Of a DNA stretch of 64,000 bases, positions 1-8,296 are shown in pieces (position 1 is the stretch's first letter; every line of letters starts with the position of its first letter). The notes under the pieces were generated by a model. That model saw only the letters and a list, made by a program, of their open reading frames with translations. It did not search any database and had not been told where the DNA came from. A program made the translations under genes and the position numbers. This stretch comes from Chryseolinea soli (GTDB taxonomy: Bacteria; Bacteroidota; Bacteroidia; Cytophagales; Cyclobacteriaceae), in contig NZ_CP032382.1 of NCBI RefSeq assembly GCF_003589925.1, positions 2,356,001 to 2,420,000 of the forward strand, in the 5' to 3' direction.

Positions 1-553
1 TGCCGTGAACTTTGCCAACGACAAGGCGCCGGACCTCATTCTCATGGACATTGTCATGAAAGGCATGACGGGCATCGAGGCCACCCGCTGGATCAAAGAG
101 CAGAATCCTAAGATCAAGATCATCCTCGTCTCTGGCGAAGTAACCAAAGACTTCATCACGGCCGGCATAAAGTCGGGTATCGATGGCTATCTTCCCAAGG
201 ATTCCGACAAAGAAACTTTGCTGCAGGCGATACAGACCGTGATGAAAGGCGAGCGGCATTTCAGCCCGGAGATCACGGCGCTGGTGTTTGAGGATTTTTA
301 TCTAAAAGAAAAAGACGGCACGGGACTCCCTACACGCAAGACCACCGAACTGACAAAACGCGAAGAAGAAGTGCTGGTACTCATCGCCGACGGCAAAACG
401 CTAAAGGAAGCGGCCGATATTCTTTTTATCAGCGTAAAGACGGTTGAAACCCATAAGATGCACATCCAGGACAAGCTGGGTCTTACCAATACGGCACAGT
501 TGGTAAAATATGCCATCGAACACGACCTCATTTCGGTGAACCGCAAGAAGTGA
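1..553 (+). CDS. NarL/FixJ-type response regulator (5' end outside window)
   Basis: The reading frame is open from the window edge, so the N-terminal acidic pair of the receiver lies upstream and the GTG at base 5 is not the start. What remains is most of the receiver, with the phosphoacceptor Asp in LILMDIVMKG, the conserved Ser of ILVSGE and the Lys of YLPKD. A LuxR-type helix-turn-helix follows (LTKREEEVLVLIADGKT, then VKTVETHKMHIQDKLGL). Known of the family: phosphorylation frees the HTH to bind DNA. The kinase, HPt and hybrid kinase genes downstream are on the same strand and are likely partners. Two copies of an 84-bp element lie ahead of the next two genes and could be its targets (inference). 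Confidence 0.93.
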   Translation, partial: AVNFANDKAPDLILMDIVMKGMTGIEATRWIKEQNPKIKIILVSGEVTKDFITAGIKSGIDGYLPKDSDKETLLQAIQTVMKGERHFSPEITALVFEDFYLKEKDGTGLPTRKTTELTKREEEVLVLIADGKTLKEAADILFISVKTVETHKMHIQDKLGLTNTAQLVKYAIEHDLISVNRKK

Positions 554-574
554 ATCACTTTAGGAACATCAGCC

Positions 575-658
575 TTTTCCTGATGTCCCATACAAATCCC
601 TGATTTTTCAGAATCCGTCGCTCCCCGATGCATGGCGCAACGCCAAAATGCAATTTTG
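575..658 (+). promoter_or_regulatory. 84-bp conserved leader element, copy A
   Basis: This stretch between the regulator and the kinase gene aligns over its whole length with 1510-1593. Shared blocks in order are TTTCCTGATG, CCAT, TCCTGATTTTT, AATCCGT, GATG and GCAATTTTG. It ends about 20 nt before the kinase ATG at 679. The terminal CAATTTTG resembles a Bacteroidota -7 box (TAnnTTTG), so a promoter with an upstream operator is the simplest reading. Because conservation runs through the ATG at 628, that codon is judged to be leader rather than coding. Confidence 0.6.
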
Positions 659-678
659 TCTCATCAAACAACACGACG

Positions 679-1437
679 ATGAGAGACACGAAGATTGAAA
701 ACGAAGCCGTTGCACAAGAAAACGTTACCTCGCTGGCCGGCCTGGAGCTGGTGAAGGCGAAAGGAGAGATCGAACAATTTATTTATAGCTGCTCGCATAC
801 CCTCCGCGCGCCGTTGAAGTCCATCGCCGGCCTGGTCCACCTGTTGAAAAGCAGTGAAGGCAACCCGGAGATCGATCCCAGATTCTTTTTGGAGTCGATC
901 GAAAAAACATGTAGCAAAATGGAATTGTTGCTCGATGATTTCGAACAATTCCTTGCGAATTCGCGTCAGCGGGTGGCCACTCACCCGGTAGATGTGAGGG
1001 AGATCTTGGAGGAAGTGCTGCAGGACTTTCAGGTCGTGATAGAAGAGGAACACATTCAGGTTTCCATGAACTGCGACCAAACGGTCCCATTCTACACGGA
1101 CAAAAACCGCTTCCGGGTGGTCTTGTCACATCTCATTTCAAATGCCATTCAGTTTCGGAACAATGAAAGAGAAAAGATGGAGGTGCGCATTCACGTGAAG
1201 GTATTTCCATCGTTTTGTACGGTGCAGGTGCGCGACAACGGCGTGGGCATCGAGGACCAGGTTCGCTCGCATATTTTCGATCTCTTCTATCGCGGCTCCA
1301 TGCAGTCAACCGGTTCCGGTGTGGGGTTGTATATCGTGAAAGAGGTTCTGAACAAGATGAAAGGTTCGATCACCGTGCGATCGACAGAAACGAAGGGGTC
1401 CACCTTTCTGATCTCTATACCCAACTTGATGCCATAA
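679..1437 (+). CDS. Sensor-less histidine kinase (HisKA + HATPase)
   Basis: A 252-residue soluble kinase with no PAS, GAF or membrane segment. The phosphoacceptor His is about residue 40 in SCSHTLRAPLKSIAGL. The ATPase domain shows the N box (LISNAIQF), G1 (DNGVGIE) and G2 (GSGVGLYIVKEV). The start at 679 is preferred to the ATG at 628 because the duplicated leader element extends past 628. It lies 125 nt after the NarL-type regulator and before an HPt gene, which suggests a phosphorelay. With no sensor of its own it probably takes input through a partner or works as a phosphotransferase (inference). Confidence 0.88.
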   Translation: MRDTKIENEAVAQENVTSLAGLELVKAKGEIEQFIYSCSHTLRAPLKSIAGLVHLLKSSEGNPEIDPRFFLESIEKTCSKMELLLDDFEQFLANSRQRVATHPVDVREILEEVLQDFQVVIEEEHIQVSMNCDQTVPFYTDKNRFRVVLSHLISNAIQFRNNEREKMEVRIHVKVFPSFCTVQVRDNGVGIEDQVRSHIFDLFYRGSMQSTGSGVGLYIVKEVLNKMKGSITVRSTETKGSTFLISIPNLMP

Positions 1438-1509
1438 AAAGATTACCCAGGTTAATATTATGATCAGGATAGGCTGTGTAGGAAGGTTCCGCCGGGCGTC
1501 AGATCAGGG

Positions 1510-1593
1510 ATTTCCTGATGCCATCCCTAACTTCCTGATTTTTGAAAATCCGTATCGCACTGATGTTTGCCGCCCCCACAGGTTGCAATTTTG
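1510..1593 (+). promoter_or_regulatory. 84-bp conserved leader element, copy B
   Basis: Second copy of the element at 575-658, between the kinase and the HPt gene, ending 32 nt before the HPt ATG. The same blocks occur in the same order with nearly the same spacing, while the sequence between them has diverged. This suggests selection on the blocks rather than a recent duplication. TTTG at 1565-1568 and CAATTTTG at 1586-1593 are loosely spaced like -33 and -7 boxes. Confidence 0.6.
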
Positions 1594-1625
1594 ATCTACA
1601 AATAAACCCATTACTCAGTATACCC

Positions 1626-2027
1626 ATGAAAACAAAATGTAACGAGGTTGCCGCACCCATCACAACCTTCATCGTATTGGATGAAAAAAGATTCCTGGCC
1701 TTCACCGGCTCCAACGATGGTGTGATGCGGGCCACCGCCTCGGCTTTTATCAAGCACATGCCCACCATGACACAGGACCTCACCGACGCCGCCTGGACCG
1801 ACGACCGAGAGCGCGTGCGTGCAATGCTTCACAAGATCAAGTCGGCAGCGGGCCTCTTCGCGTCTGCCCTCTTTGTGAAGACGATGGCGACTTTGGAAAC
1901 TAATGTAGATGGGCTCACCAAACCGGAGGTGGTTCAAAGTACCAGCCGCATCACGGAAACCATAGACCTGTTGAAAGAAGAAGTCCGGATCTTTTTGGAA
2001 AACCTGAACGCAGTCGTCTCTAAATAA
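1626..2027 (+). CDS. HPt-domain phosphotransfer protein
   Basis: A 133-residue protein with a histidine phosphotransfer core. His69 in MLHKIKSAAGLF corresponds to the HxxKxxA/G signature of the four-helix HPt bundle. Known role: relaying phosphate between the receiver of a hybrid kinase and a response regulator. The gene sits nine nt before the hybrid kinase gene, its most likely donor. The ATG at 1626 is chosen. An in-frame TTG at 1542 lies inside the duplicated leader element and is rejected. The N-terminal 25 residues have no recognised motif. Confidence 0.85.
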   Translation: MKTKCNEVAAPITTFIVLDEKRFLAFTGSNDGVMRATASAFIKHMPTMTQDLTDAAWTDDRERVRAMLHKIKSAAGLFASALFVKTMATLETNVDGLTKPEVVQSTSRITETIDLLKEEVRIFLENLNAVVSK

Positions 2028-2036
2028 ATCAACGAA

Positions 2037-4973
2037 ATGTTAGCCATCCGCCGATCCAACCACCCCGATGATGCCGAGCGCAGAAGGCTCGAAGCGCTTT
2101 ACCGCTCGGGTATCCTCGACACGGAACCCGAGCAAGCCTTCAACGACATTGTTGATCTGGCCGCCACGCTTTGTGATGTGCCCACGGCAATGATCAGCTT
2201 TGTGGATGCCAACCGGCATTGGTTCAAGGCTACATCGGGCACCTACGTGCCAAGCCCCGATCGAACAACGGCGTTTTGTGCGTATGCTATTCAACAACCC
2301 GGTATATTATTGATCCCCGACGCGAAGCATGATGTCAGGTTTGCCGATCATCCTGCAGTGGCAGGTGTTTCGGGTATCCGTTTTTACGCCGGCGTACCCT
2401 TGGTCACACCTGAGGGCTATGCGCTGGGTACGTTGTGTGTTTGGGATCTTCAGCCGCGCACGTTGTCACAAAAACAGGTCGACAATCTTTATGGCTTGGG
2501 ACGACAAGTCATGAAGCTGCTTGCCTTGCGGCAGCACGTTCAGGAGTTGGAAGATCAAAAGTCATTTTTACAAGGACATAACCTCAGCCTGCACCAACTC
2601 AATCAGGAGTTTCAGGCTTCCGAGGAAGAGATCCGCAGCAATCTTGAGCAGATCAGCGAGCTGCAACAAAACCTGGAATCGCAGGAGCGTCAATACCGCG
2701 AGCTGGTGGAAAACGCGAGCGACCTCATCTATGAATTGGATGCCGATGGGAAGTTTACGTTTGCCAACAGCCTCATGCAAACCGTGGTGGGGTTCACCAA
2801 GGAGGAGTTGAGCAAGATGCACTATTGGGAGTTGGTTCACCCGTATTACCTGGAAGGCGTCATAGAATTTTATCGCCGCCAGCGCAAAAGCCTCACGGAG
2901 AATTCTTACCTGGAATTTGTGCTCAACGCCCGCAACGGCGAAGAGGTTTGGGTTGGTCAAAATGTGCGCATGTTCTTTGAGGAAAACGGACGTGTCTACA
3001 AAGTGAGCGCGATCACCCGGAACATCACCGAGTTGAAATGGGCGGAACGGAAACTGGAAGGCAGCGAAAAAAGATTCAGACTTTTATCGGAACATGCTCC
3101 CGTGGGAATTTTTCAGACCGACGCCGCCGGTCAGTGCACCTACGTGAACCTTCGTTGGTGCGAGATCGCCGGCCTTTCGGAAGAAGACGCCATGGGCGAT
3201 GGCTGGATAACGTCCATCCACCCCGACGACCGTCACCGGATGGTTCACGCCTGGCGCAGTGCCATCGCCGCACACGAAGAATTTGTTTTAGAGTTCCGGT
3301 TTATCGACCAGTGCAAGAACATTCGCTGGGTGACCGGCCGTGCCCTGCAGATAACCGACGACCAAGGCCTGCCTGCGGGCTATATCGGAACGCTCAACGA
3401 CATCACCGAACTGAAGGAAGTTCATCGCAAGCTCGAAGAACGCGAGGAGATGTATCGCTTGTTATCGACGAACTCGGGTGACATGGTTTCCCTCTACAAG
3501 GCCGACGCAGCCTCTACCCGTGTTTTTGTTTCACCGAGCGTACGCTACATTTTGGGTTATGAGCCCGACGAACTGATCGGCCAATCTCCCTATGCGCTCA
3601 TTCACCCGGAAGATGCCGAGCGTGTGCGGGGTATGATCGGCGACATTGTTCGTCGTGGTACCATTGCCATTATGGAATATCGCCTGCGCAAGAAGAACGG
3701 CGAATTCATATGGCTCGAATCGAATGCCCGGCCCTTCCTCGATCGCAACGGGAACATGTTGGGCTTTCAATCGTCGGCCCGCGACATCACGAAACGCAAA
3801 CAGTTTGAGGCATCGTTGCAGGAGGCAAAAGAGAAAGCGGAAGAAGCTACGTTGGCCAAAAGCCAATTCCTGTCGAGCATGAGCCATGAGATCCGTACGC
3901 CCATGAACGCCATCATTGGTCTTACGAATTTGTTGCTGCTGGATCGGCCGCGCAAAAATCAACGCGAACAATTGGGCCTGCTCAAATTCTCGGGCCAGAA
4001 CCTGCTCACCATCATCAACGACATCCTCGACTTCAGCAAAATCGAAGCCGGCAAGATTGCCCTCGAGCACGTCGACTTCGACCTGACGCAACTCATCGCG
4101 AAAACAAAAGATATGCTGGAGCACAATGCCCAACAGAAGGGCATCCCGCTTCAACTGGTGTACGACCAGACGCTTCCGGCGGTCGTCAAAGGCGACTCCG
4201 TGCGATTGGCGCAAGTGATCACCAACCTGGTGAGCAATGCCATCAAGTTCACCGAATCAGGTTGTGTGACGCTGGCGGTGCAAGACGAGGGCACGCGCCA
4301 AGGCAAGCGGATCGTTCGCTTTTCCGTTACCGACACGGGCATCGGCATCGAGCCCAGTAAGATCGATGCTATATTCGACAGCTTCGTTCAGGCCGATGCC
4401 GATACCACACGCAAATACGGCGGCACGGGCCTTGGCCTCTCCATCGCCCGAAACCTGGTGAACCTCATGGGCAGTGATATTGCCGTCGAAAGTACTCCCG
4501 GTGTGGGCTCCACGTTCAGTTTTACTTTGCCGGTGGAAGAAGGGGTAAACACCGCGAGCGTTCAGCAGGAAGAGACAACTGGCGGTGCCCTTCGGAACAT
4601 CGACATCCCGGTGCTGCTGGTTGAAGATAACGAGATCAACCAGATGATCGCCTGCAGTTTCCTCGAGTCGTGGGGCGTGAAGGTGGATGTGGCCAACAAC
4701 GGTAAAGAAGCCGTAGAGAAAGTTGCGAAAAAGAATTATGCGCTGGTGCTGATGGACATACAAATGCCCGTGATGGACGGATATGAGGCGACGCGTCAAA
4801 TTCGCGCGATGCCCGATGCGCACTACCGCAATATGCCGATCCTGGCGTTGACCGCTTCGGCCATGCTGGGGATGCGCGACAAAGTGATGGAGGCGGGGAT
4901 GAACGATTTCATCAGCAAACCTTTCGTGCCGGAAGATTTGCATCGAAAGATCACCCTGCACGCTCGCGGCTAG
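2037..4973 (+). CDS. Hybrid histidine kinase: GAF-PAS-PAS-PAS-HisKA-HATPase-REC
   Basis: A 978-residue soluble sensor. The N-terminal GAF domain (about 20-170) begins with the common GAF lead-in of bacterial sensors. A coiled coil (about 175-220) and three PAS domains with PAC tails (ITRNITELK, LNDITELKE, SARDITKRK) follow. The phosphoacceptor His is near residue 616 in SSMSHEIRTPMNAIIG. G boxes DTGIGIE and GGTGLGLSIA are intact. The C-terminal receiver carries its Asp near residue 905 in LVLMDIQMPVMDG and a Lys in ISKPF. It starts nine nt after the HPt gene, so a complete kinase-REC-HPt relay is encoded together. It ends by overlapping the convergent receiver gene by four bases. Confidence 0.94.
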   Translation: MLAIRRSNHPDDAERRRLEALYRSGILDTEPEQAFNDIVDLAATLCDVPTAMISFVDANRHWFKATSGTYVPSPDRTTAFCAYAIQQPGILLIPDAKHDVRFADHPAVAGVSGIRFYAGVPLVTPEGYALGTLCVWDLQPRTLSQKQVDNLYGLGRQVMKLLALRQHVQELEDQKSFLQGHNLSLHQLNQEFQASEEEIRSNLEQISELQQNLESQERQYRELVENASDLIYELDADGKFTFANSLMQTVVGFTKEELSKMHYWELVHPYYLEGVIEFYRRQRKSLTENSYLEFVLNARNGEEVWVGQNVRMFFEENGRVYKVSAITRNITELKWAERKLEGSEKRFRLLSEHAPVGIFQTDAAGQCTYVNLRWCEIAGLSEEDAMGDGWITSIHPDDRHRMVHAWRSAIAAHEEFVLEFRFIDQCKNIRWVTGRALQITDDQGLPAGYIGTLNDITELKEVHRKLEEREEMYRLLSTNSGDMVSLYKADAASTRVFVSPSVRYILGYEPDELIGQSPYALIHPEDAERVRGMIGDIVRRGTIAIMEYRLRKKNGEFIWLESNARPFLDRNGNMLGFQSSARDITKRKQFEASLQEAKEKAEEATLAKSQFLSSMSHEIRTPMNAIIGLTNLLLLDRPRKNQREQLGLLKFSGQNLLTIINDILDFSKIEAGKIALEHVDFDLTQLIAKTKDMLEHNAQQKGIPLQLVYDQTLPAVVKGDSVRLAQVITNLVSNAIKFTESGCVTLAVQDEGTRQGKRIVRFSVTDTGIGIEPSKIDAIFDSFVQADADTTRKYGGTGLGLSIARNLVNLMGSDIAVESTPGVGSTFSFTLPVEEGVNTASVQQEETTGGALRNIDIPVLLVEDNEINQMIACSFLESWGVKVDVANNGKEAVEKVAKKNYALVLMDIQMPVMDGYEATRQIRAMPDAHYRNMPILALTASAMLGMRDKVMEAGMNDFISKPFVPEDLHRKITLHARG

Positions 4974-5341
4974 CGATGATGCAATAAGATCTGAATATGC
5001 TCGAGTAACCTGTCAATGTTACAGGGCTTTTTCAAAAAACCTGCGGCGCCAAGATGAAGGCTTTTGTCTTCATTCTCCGGTGTAGCGTTGGCGGAGAACA
5101 CCAGAACAGGAATGGTGTTGTGGACGGGGTTTGACTTCACGTTCTTCAGGAACGTGAAGCCGTCCATCTCCGGCATGCGCAGGTCGGTGATGATCAGGTG
5201 GGGAACAAAGGTCTGTAACTTTTCAAGCGCCTCGCTGCCGTTCGTGGCCCCTTGCATCTCATAACCCTCCATGTCCAGCAGCTCCAGCAGGCTTTCCAAC
5301 ACGTCGGGCGTGTCTTCGATCAACAAGATCTTTTGTTTCAT
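4970..5341 (-). CDS. Stand-alone receiver (CheY-like) protein
   Basis: A 123-residue single-domain receiver with acidic pocket IED near residue 9, phosphoacceptor Asp53 in LIITDLRMPEMDG, the Ser of VFSAN and Lys in FLKKPC. It has no output domain, so it acts by protein contact or as a phosphate shuttle. Its start overlaps the stop of the upstream receiver-PAS kinase gene by four bases (ATGA), indicating translational coupling and a probable dedicated kinase. Its 3' end overlaps that of the plus-strand hybrid kinase by four bases. Confidence 0.92.
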   Translation of the reverse strand: MKQKILLIEDTPDVLESLLELLDMEGYEMQGATNGSEALEKLQTFVPHLIITDLRMPEMDGFTFLKNVKSNPVHNTIPVLVFSANATPENEDKSLHLGAAGFLKKPCNIDRLLEHIQILLHHR

Positions 5342-7917
5342 ACGCGCAAGGGTAGGGTAACGGTAAACGAAGTGCCTTCGCCGGCTTGGCTGCTGAGGTG
5401 AATTTGCCCGGCCAACAGATCAACCGCTTTTTTAACGATGGATAAACCGAGGCCCGTGCCTTGAATGGTGCCCACATTGGCGCCCCGGTGAAACGCCGAA
5501 AAGATGTTTTGCTGATCTTCAGATGTGATGCCGATGCCTTTGTCTTTTACTTCTAGCTTGAGAAAATCGGGCGAATTGGTGACGCGCAGCATGACCGACT
5601 TTTGGTCCGGAGAAAATTTGATGGCATTGGTGATGAGGTTGATCAGAATGTTGCGCAGCAATTTCTCGTCGGCGGCAAACGATTTTACCGAGCACTGGAT
5701 GAACATCTGCACCTGGTGCGTCCGCATGCTCTCTTCCACCTCGCGGACGGTTTGCTGAAAAAATGTCTCGATGTCGACCTGGGTATACTTGGTATTGATC
5801 TTGCCCGCCTCGCTTTTGCCGATCATCAGGATGTCGTCCAGCAGGTAGGTCATGTGGTCCACTTGCTTTTCGATGGTGGCCAGCTTTTTTATAAAATCAT
5901 CGGCCGATATTTTTTCGCGGTGTTTTCGCAGAAAACCGGTGGCGAGCGCAATGGTCGACAACGGCGTCCGGAATTCGTGCGACGCGATGGAGACAAACCG
6001 GCTCTTCATTTCCACCAGTTCTTTCTCTTTGCGCAAAGCTTCGTTCAGCTCGCGGGTGCGCTCCTGCACTTTTGCTTCCAGGTTGACGCGGTATTCGATG
6101 AGTTCGGTGATGTTTTGACCCACCATCAGCACGCCGGTGATCTGTTGCTCTGAGTTTCTGCGGGGCGTGGTGTTGAGCAGGAAAATGAGATCGCGCTGGT
6201 CTTTCGACACCATGGGCAACTGCAGGTTGTCGAGCGGACTGCCTTTGAACGCACGCTCCAGCAAAAGCATAAATTCCTGGCGATGATCTTCGCGGATACA
6301 AAGCCCGATGTTCTTCCCCAACATTTCATTTTTGGTGTAGCCCGTAACCTGTTCGGTCACACGATTCCATTCGTTGATATAGCCGTTGCGATCGGCACCG
6401 AAGATGGGTGCATTGGCGTGCTGAATGAGTTCCGAAAGCTCGCGGGCAATGGCCGTGATGTTGCGTTCAAATTCTTTTTGGCCCGTGATGTCCTGCATCG
6501 AGCCGATCATCCGCACGGGATGTTCGTCCTGGTAGATGATGTAGGCGCGATTCAATACATACTTATATGAATCATCCGCGCACCGATAGCGGTATTGCGA
6601 GATCCAGTTGGTCCGCAGTTGGGCAAAGGCTTGTCCGATCTCCAGGTTCACGCGTTCGAAATCTTCCGGGTGAATTTTTTCTTTCCACCATTCCTTGGCC
6701 GTGCTGATCTGCCGGTCGGCATAGCCAAAGATGGTTTCGATGCCGTGGTTCCACACTTCAGAGTCGCGTTCGATGTCGCGGTCCCAAATGGCGTCGTTGG
6801 TGGCGCGCGACAGGATCTCGTAGCGTTGGTTATATTCCAGCAGCACTTCTTCAAACGTCTTGCGCTCCGAGATATCCTGGATCACGCCGAGCATCAGGCG
6901 GGCCTCATTTTCCTGTTGAATAAAATCCGCGCGCACGTGCACCCAACGAAGCGAGCCATCGTCTTTGCGAAGGATGCGGTGCTCCACGTTGAACAGCTCG
7001 CCGTTGTTTATCGCCTTAAGAGCGTCCTCTTTCACGCGTTGCAGGTCGTCGGGATAGACCAGCGCCAGGTAACTTTGCAAGGCCGGTTGATAAGCAGGCG
7101 AGACCCCAAATATTTTCCGGGTCTGGTCGTTCCACTCGGCGCGATCCGCTTCCGTGTCATAGGTCCAGTAACCGATCTTCGCGATTTCATAAGCCTTGAT
7201 CAAGAGGTGCTGGCTCTTTTGGATCTCCAGCTCGTGCAACTTGCGCTCCGTGATGATGATGGTTTCCGACTGTTGATGGATCACCTGCGTTGCCTCCAAC
7301 AGCTTGTCGTTGGTGGACGACAATTCTTCATTGATCGCCTTCAGTTCTTCGTTGGAGGCCATCAGCTCTTCGTTGGTGCGTTGAAGTTCCCGCGTTCTTT
7401 CCTGAACCGTATGCTCCAGGTTGCGGCGAGTTTCTTCCAGGGCGATGTTGCGTTGCTCGAGCTTGTTCACGAGGTCGGAACTGTACTGGTGCATCACTTC
7501 GATGGCGACGGGCGAACCTTTCGTTCCCTCCCGGCGCCGGGCCGGAGCGATCAATAATGTTCGCACCGCCTCCACCAACACATGGATCGGCGCCGGTTTC
7601 CGGATAAACAAATCGGCGCCCATGTCTTCGGCGATCTTCTCTTCGCTGAGCGACGTGTAGGTGGCGGTGTAGATGATGATGGGAATGTTGCGCAGTTTTT
7701 CGTCGTGCCGAACTTTGTAGCACAAATAATAGCCGTCGACGTTCGGCATGAGAATGTCGGTAACGATGAGGTCGACCGCTTCGGTGAGTAAGATGTCCAT
7801 CGCTTCCTGGCCATCGCGTGCGGTCAGGGTAGCATAGCCCTCGGCCTCAAAGGTGGCCTCGAGCAATTTGCGCGACAGGGCCGAATCGTCCACGAGCAAA
7901 AGCTTGTATGCGTTCAT
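5338..7917 (-). CDS. Hybrid kinase with N-terminal receiver: REC-coil-PAS x3-HisKA-HATPase
   Basis: An 859-residue soluble kinase whose receiver is N-terminal, with Asp near residue 54 in LIVTDILMPNVDG. A long Glu/Gln/Asn-rich coiled coil (about 150-240, repeats of EELxAxNEEL) connects to three PAS/PAC modules (240-365, 370-490, 500-620). A second short coil precedes the His near residue 646 in SIASHEFRTPLSTIAL. N box (LINLITNAIKF), DKGIGIT and GTGLGLSIVKK are intact. The N-terminal receiver suggests control of kinase activity by another kinase through the signalling coil (inference). It sits between two single-receiver genes, coupled to the downstream one and six nt from the upstream one. 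Confidence 0.93.
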   Translation of the reverse strand: MNAYKLLLVDDSALSRKLLEATFEAEGYATLTARDGQEAMDILLTEAVDLIVTDILMPNVDGYYLCYKVRHDEKLRNIPIIIYTATYTSLSEEKIAEDMGADLFIRKPAPIHVLVEAVRTLLIAPARRREGTKGSPVAIEVMHQYSSDLVNKLEQRNIALEETRRNLEHTVQERTRELQRTNEELMASNEELKAINEELSSTNDKLLEATQVIHQQSETIIITERKLHELEIQKSQHLLIKAYEIAKIGYWTYDTEADRAEWNDQTRKIFGVSPAYQPALQSYLALVYPDDLQRVKEDALKAINNGELFNVEHRILRKDDGSLRWVHVRADFIQQENEARLMLGVIQDISERKTFEEVLLEYNQRYEILSRATNDAIWDRDIERDSEVWNHGIETIFGYADRQISTAKEWWKEKIHPEDFERVNLEIGQAFAQLRTNWISQYRYRCADDSYKYVLNRAYIIYQDEHPVRMIGSMQDITGQKEFERNITAIARELSELIQHANAPIFGADRNGYINEWNRVTEQVTGYTKNEMLGKNIGLCIREDHRQEFMLLLERAFKGSPLDNLQLPMVSKDQRDLIFLLNTTPRRNSEQQITGVLMVGQNITELIEYRVNLEAKVQERTRELNEALRKEKELVEMKSRFVSIASHEFRTPLSTIALATGFLRKHREKISADDFIKKLATIEKQVDHMTYLLDDILMIGKSEAGKINTKYTQVDIETFFQQTVREVEESMRTHQVQMFIQCSVKSFAADEKLLRNILINLITNAIKFSPDQKSVMLRVTNSPDFLKLEVKDKGIGITSEDQQNIFSAFHRGANVGTIQGTGLGLSIVKKAVDLLAGQIHLSSQAGEGTSFTVTLPLRV

Positions 7918-7923
7918 GCAGGA

Positions 7924-8292
7924 TTACAGGTAAGGGATAATTTGATCTTTGAACCGCCGCGTGTCGATGGGTTTGGTGATGAAACCGTCGCATCCGGCGG
8001 CGAGCGCTCTTTCATGATCTTGCTTCATAGCGAAGGCGGTGAGCGCGATGATGCGGATATGACGGGTGGCGTCATTGGCTTTCAGCAGGCGCGTGAATTC
8101 CAGACCGTCGATGCCCGGTAAGGCAATGTCCATGAGGATCAGGTCGGGATGTTTTTTTTCGATGGATGCGAGCGCGCCCTCGGCATCGGAACAACGCACG
8201 ACCTGAAACCCTTCGATCTCCAGCACGTCGGAGGCCAACTTGAGGTTGGTGGCATTGTCGTCTACGATCATAATAATTTTTTCGGTCGTCAT
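7924..8292 (-). CDS. Stand-alone receiver protein (DivK-like)
   Basis: A 122-residue single receiver with acidic pair VDDN at about 10-12, phosphoacceptor Asp55 in LILMDIALPGIDG, the Thr/Ala pair of ALTAFAM and Lys in FITKPID. It resembles the DivK and CheY-like receivers that shuttle phosphate or allosterically control kinases. It lies four nt after the PAS kinase gene and six nt before the receiver-PAS kinase gene, so all four genes of this minus-strand set probably share one transcript. It may connect the two kinases (inference). Confidence 0.92.
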   Translation of the reverse strand: MTTEKIIMIVDDNATNLKLASDVLEIEGFQVVRCSDAEGALASIEKKHPDLILMDIALPGIDGLEFTRLLKANDATRHIRIIALTAFAMKQDHERALAAGCDGFITKPIDTRRFKDQIIPYL

Positions 8293-8296
8293 AGCG

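Noticed and set aside
628..678. Upstream ATG start of the kinase gene
   Set aside because: It lies inside the 84-bp leader element that is conserved ahead of another gene, so the bases are regulatory rather than coding.
1542..1625. Upstream TTG start of the HPt gene
   Set aside because: Also inside the duplicated leader element; the ATG at 1626 leaves an intact HPt domain.
1899..1930. Another GATGGGCT stem-loop element inside the HPt gene
   Set aside because: Only one arm is present and it lies within coding sequence.
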